DNA of 21,252 nt from CAVPDE01 sp964580575 (GTDB lineage Bacteria > Desulfobacterota > DSM-4660 > Desulfatiglandales > HGW-15): the NCBI GenBank assembly GCA_964580575.1, contig CAZOLJ010000075.1, positions 1-21,252 of the forward strand, written 5' to 3'. The first letter of the stretch is position 1; every line of letters begins with the position of its first letter. This document shows, piece after piece, positions 20,861-21,252 of the stretch. The notes below the pieces were generated by a model. That model saw only the letters and a program-made list of their open reading frames with translations. It had not been told where the DNA came from and did not search any database. The position numbers and the translations under genes were made by a program.

Positions 20861-21127
20861 ATGGGATTTCTTGAACGAATAAAGGTTGAAGGACTATGGG
20901 GACAAAAGGGAGTTAGTGGTGTTTTGGTGCTCCTACTGAACTTTGGACTATTTGTTATAGCGAGCGAGTTGTATGAGAATAAGTGGTTCTTCTCCTGTGT
21001 CTGGCTGCTGGTTTCCGCATTATGGAACTTCTGGTGCATATTTCAGGCAGCCCACGAAATCAATGGGCTTAGACGCAGAATAGAACGACTCGAAAGGGTA
21101 GAGGCTGCTGAAGTTGGCACGGAATGA
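20861..21127 (+). CDS. Small two-helix membrane protein
   Basis: An 88-residue protein from the ATG at 20861, which has GAAGGGGA upstream; an in-frame ATG at 20837 would add eight residues without a good ribosome site. An amphipathic N-terminus (MGFLERIKVEGLWGQKG) leads into two membrane segments (about residues 20-37, VLVLLLNFGLFVIA, and about 43-62, FFSCVWLLVSALWNFWCIF) and a charged coiled-coil-like tail (LRRRIERLERVEAAE). No family is recognised. It stands alone within the putative island next to selC. Composition suggests a real protein; function unknown. Confidence 0.6.
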   Translation: MGFLERIKVEGLWGQKGVSGVLVLLLNFGLFVIASELYENKWFFSCVWLLVSALWNFWCIFQAAHEINGLRRRIERLERVEAAEVGTE

Positions 21128-21159
21128 CGGTTGTTCATCGATACTTAGGCGGAAGAGAA

Positions 21160-21198
21160 AGGGGATAACCCTCAAAGGGTATCCCCTTGATTTTTTTT
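21160..21198. terminator. Hairpin terminator beside selC
   Basis: AAGGGGATA-a-CCC-tcaaa-GGGTATCCCCTT is a 12-bp stem with one bulged base, followed on the plus strand by GATTTTTTTTT. It ends the small membrane protein transcript. On the minus strand it lies just after the selC CCA end and would end selC transcription. Confidence 0.8.
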
Positions 21199-21252
21199 TG
21201 GCGGAAGTGCATGGGAATCGAACCCACCTGACAGCTTTTGGCCGTCACACCG
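21199..21252 (-). tRNA. selC: Selenocysteine tRNA, 3' half only
   Basis: On the minus strand the 3' part of a class II tRNA is visible: an 8-base acceptor strand GCACTTCC, discriminator G and encoded CCA (21199-21210), a T-arm GTGGG-TTCGATT-CCCAT, and a long variable arm with a 7-bp stem TGACGGC-caaaa-GCTGTCA. The 8-base acceptor strand and long variable arm match bacterial tRNA-Sec and are preferred over tRNA-Ser, which has a 7-bp acceptor. The anticodon lies outside the window, so the identity rests on this geometry. It implies the organism makes selenoproteins, though none is evident in this window. Confidence 0.78.

Noticed and set aside
1..21252. CRISPR arrays, intact insertion sequences and rRNA genes
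   Set aside because: No regularly spaced direct repeats, transposase frames or rRNA-like blocks were seen by reading the window.

Overview
The window looks like a chromosomal segment of an anaerobic deltaproteobacterium (Desulfobacterota, possibly a Syntrophobacterales-type sulfate reducer or syntroph). The support is a NrfHA ammonifying nitrite reductase, a TAXI-type TRAP transporter with its DUF1850 partner, a benzoyl-CoA-reductase/2-hydroxyacyl-CoA-dehydratase-family protein, an Fe-S old-yellow-enzyme protein, a selenocysteine tRNA, DUF2845 and DUF1846 proteins, and short palindromic intergenic repeats. The assignment is inferred from gene content only; no species is claimed.

Layout. Bases 1-45 are the 3' end of a tRNA-Arg(UCU), followed by a decayed tyrosine-recombinase C-terminus (an old integration scar) and an AT-rich regulatory stretch with a long inverted repeat. 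Then come a GAF/sigma-54 regulator (+, 690-2192), a small exported protein (-) and a Bax-inhibitor-1-family membrane protein (+). A tight plus-strand operon at 3491-6097 encodes a PflX-like radical SAM protein, a PPP-type phosphatase and a 2-hydroxyacyl-CoA-dehydratase-like protein.

From 10689 down to 6124 a minus-strand operon with a good sigma-70 promoter encodes a fused TRAP permease, a TAXI solute-binding protein, DUF1850, a metallo-beta-lactamase-fold hydrolase and a small Arg-rich protein. A periplasmic cyclophilin (-) follows a terminator that closes the nrfHA operon (-, 13654-11599). nrfH is transcribed divergently from a DUF1846 gene (+). A palindromic repeat cluster follows, then an MBL-fold hydrolase, a PIN/RHH toxin-antitoxin pair with its own promoter and operator, a deleted and frameshifted diaminopropionate ammonia-lyase pseudogene coupled to a truncated membrane protein, and a DUF2845-PEGA exported protein (all minus). 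A single-domain Fe-S old yellow enzyme lies on the plus strand.

The right end (about 20290-21252) carries the 3' half of selC (minus) and, about 860 bp away, a degenerate direct copy of the selC 3' end together with its terminator-like hairpin. Between the copies lie an orphan ribbon-helix-helix protein, a nested hairpin element and a small membrane protein, which looks like a relic integration at selC. No CRISPR array, intact insertion sequence or intact integrase is visible. The most attractive uncharacterised units are the radical SAM/phosphatase/dehydratase-like operon, the TRAP operon tail (MBL enzyme plus Arg-rich peptide), the regulator whose GAFTGA loop is altered, and the selC scar.
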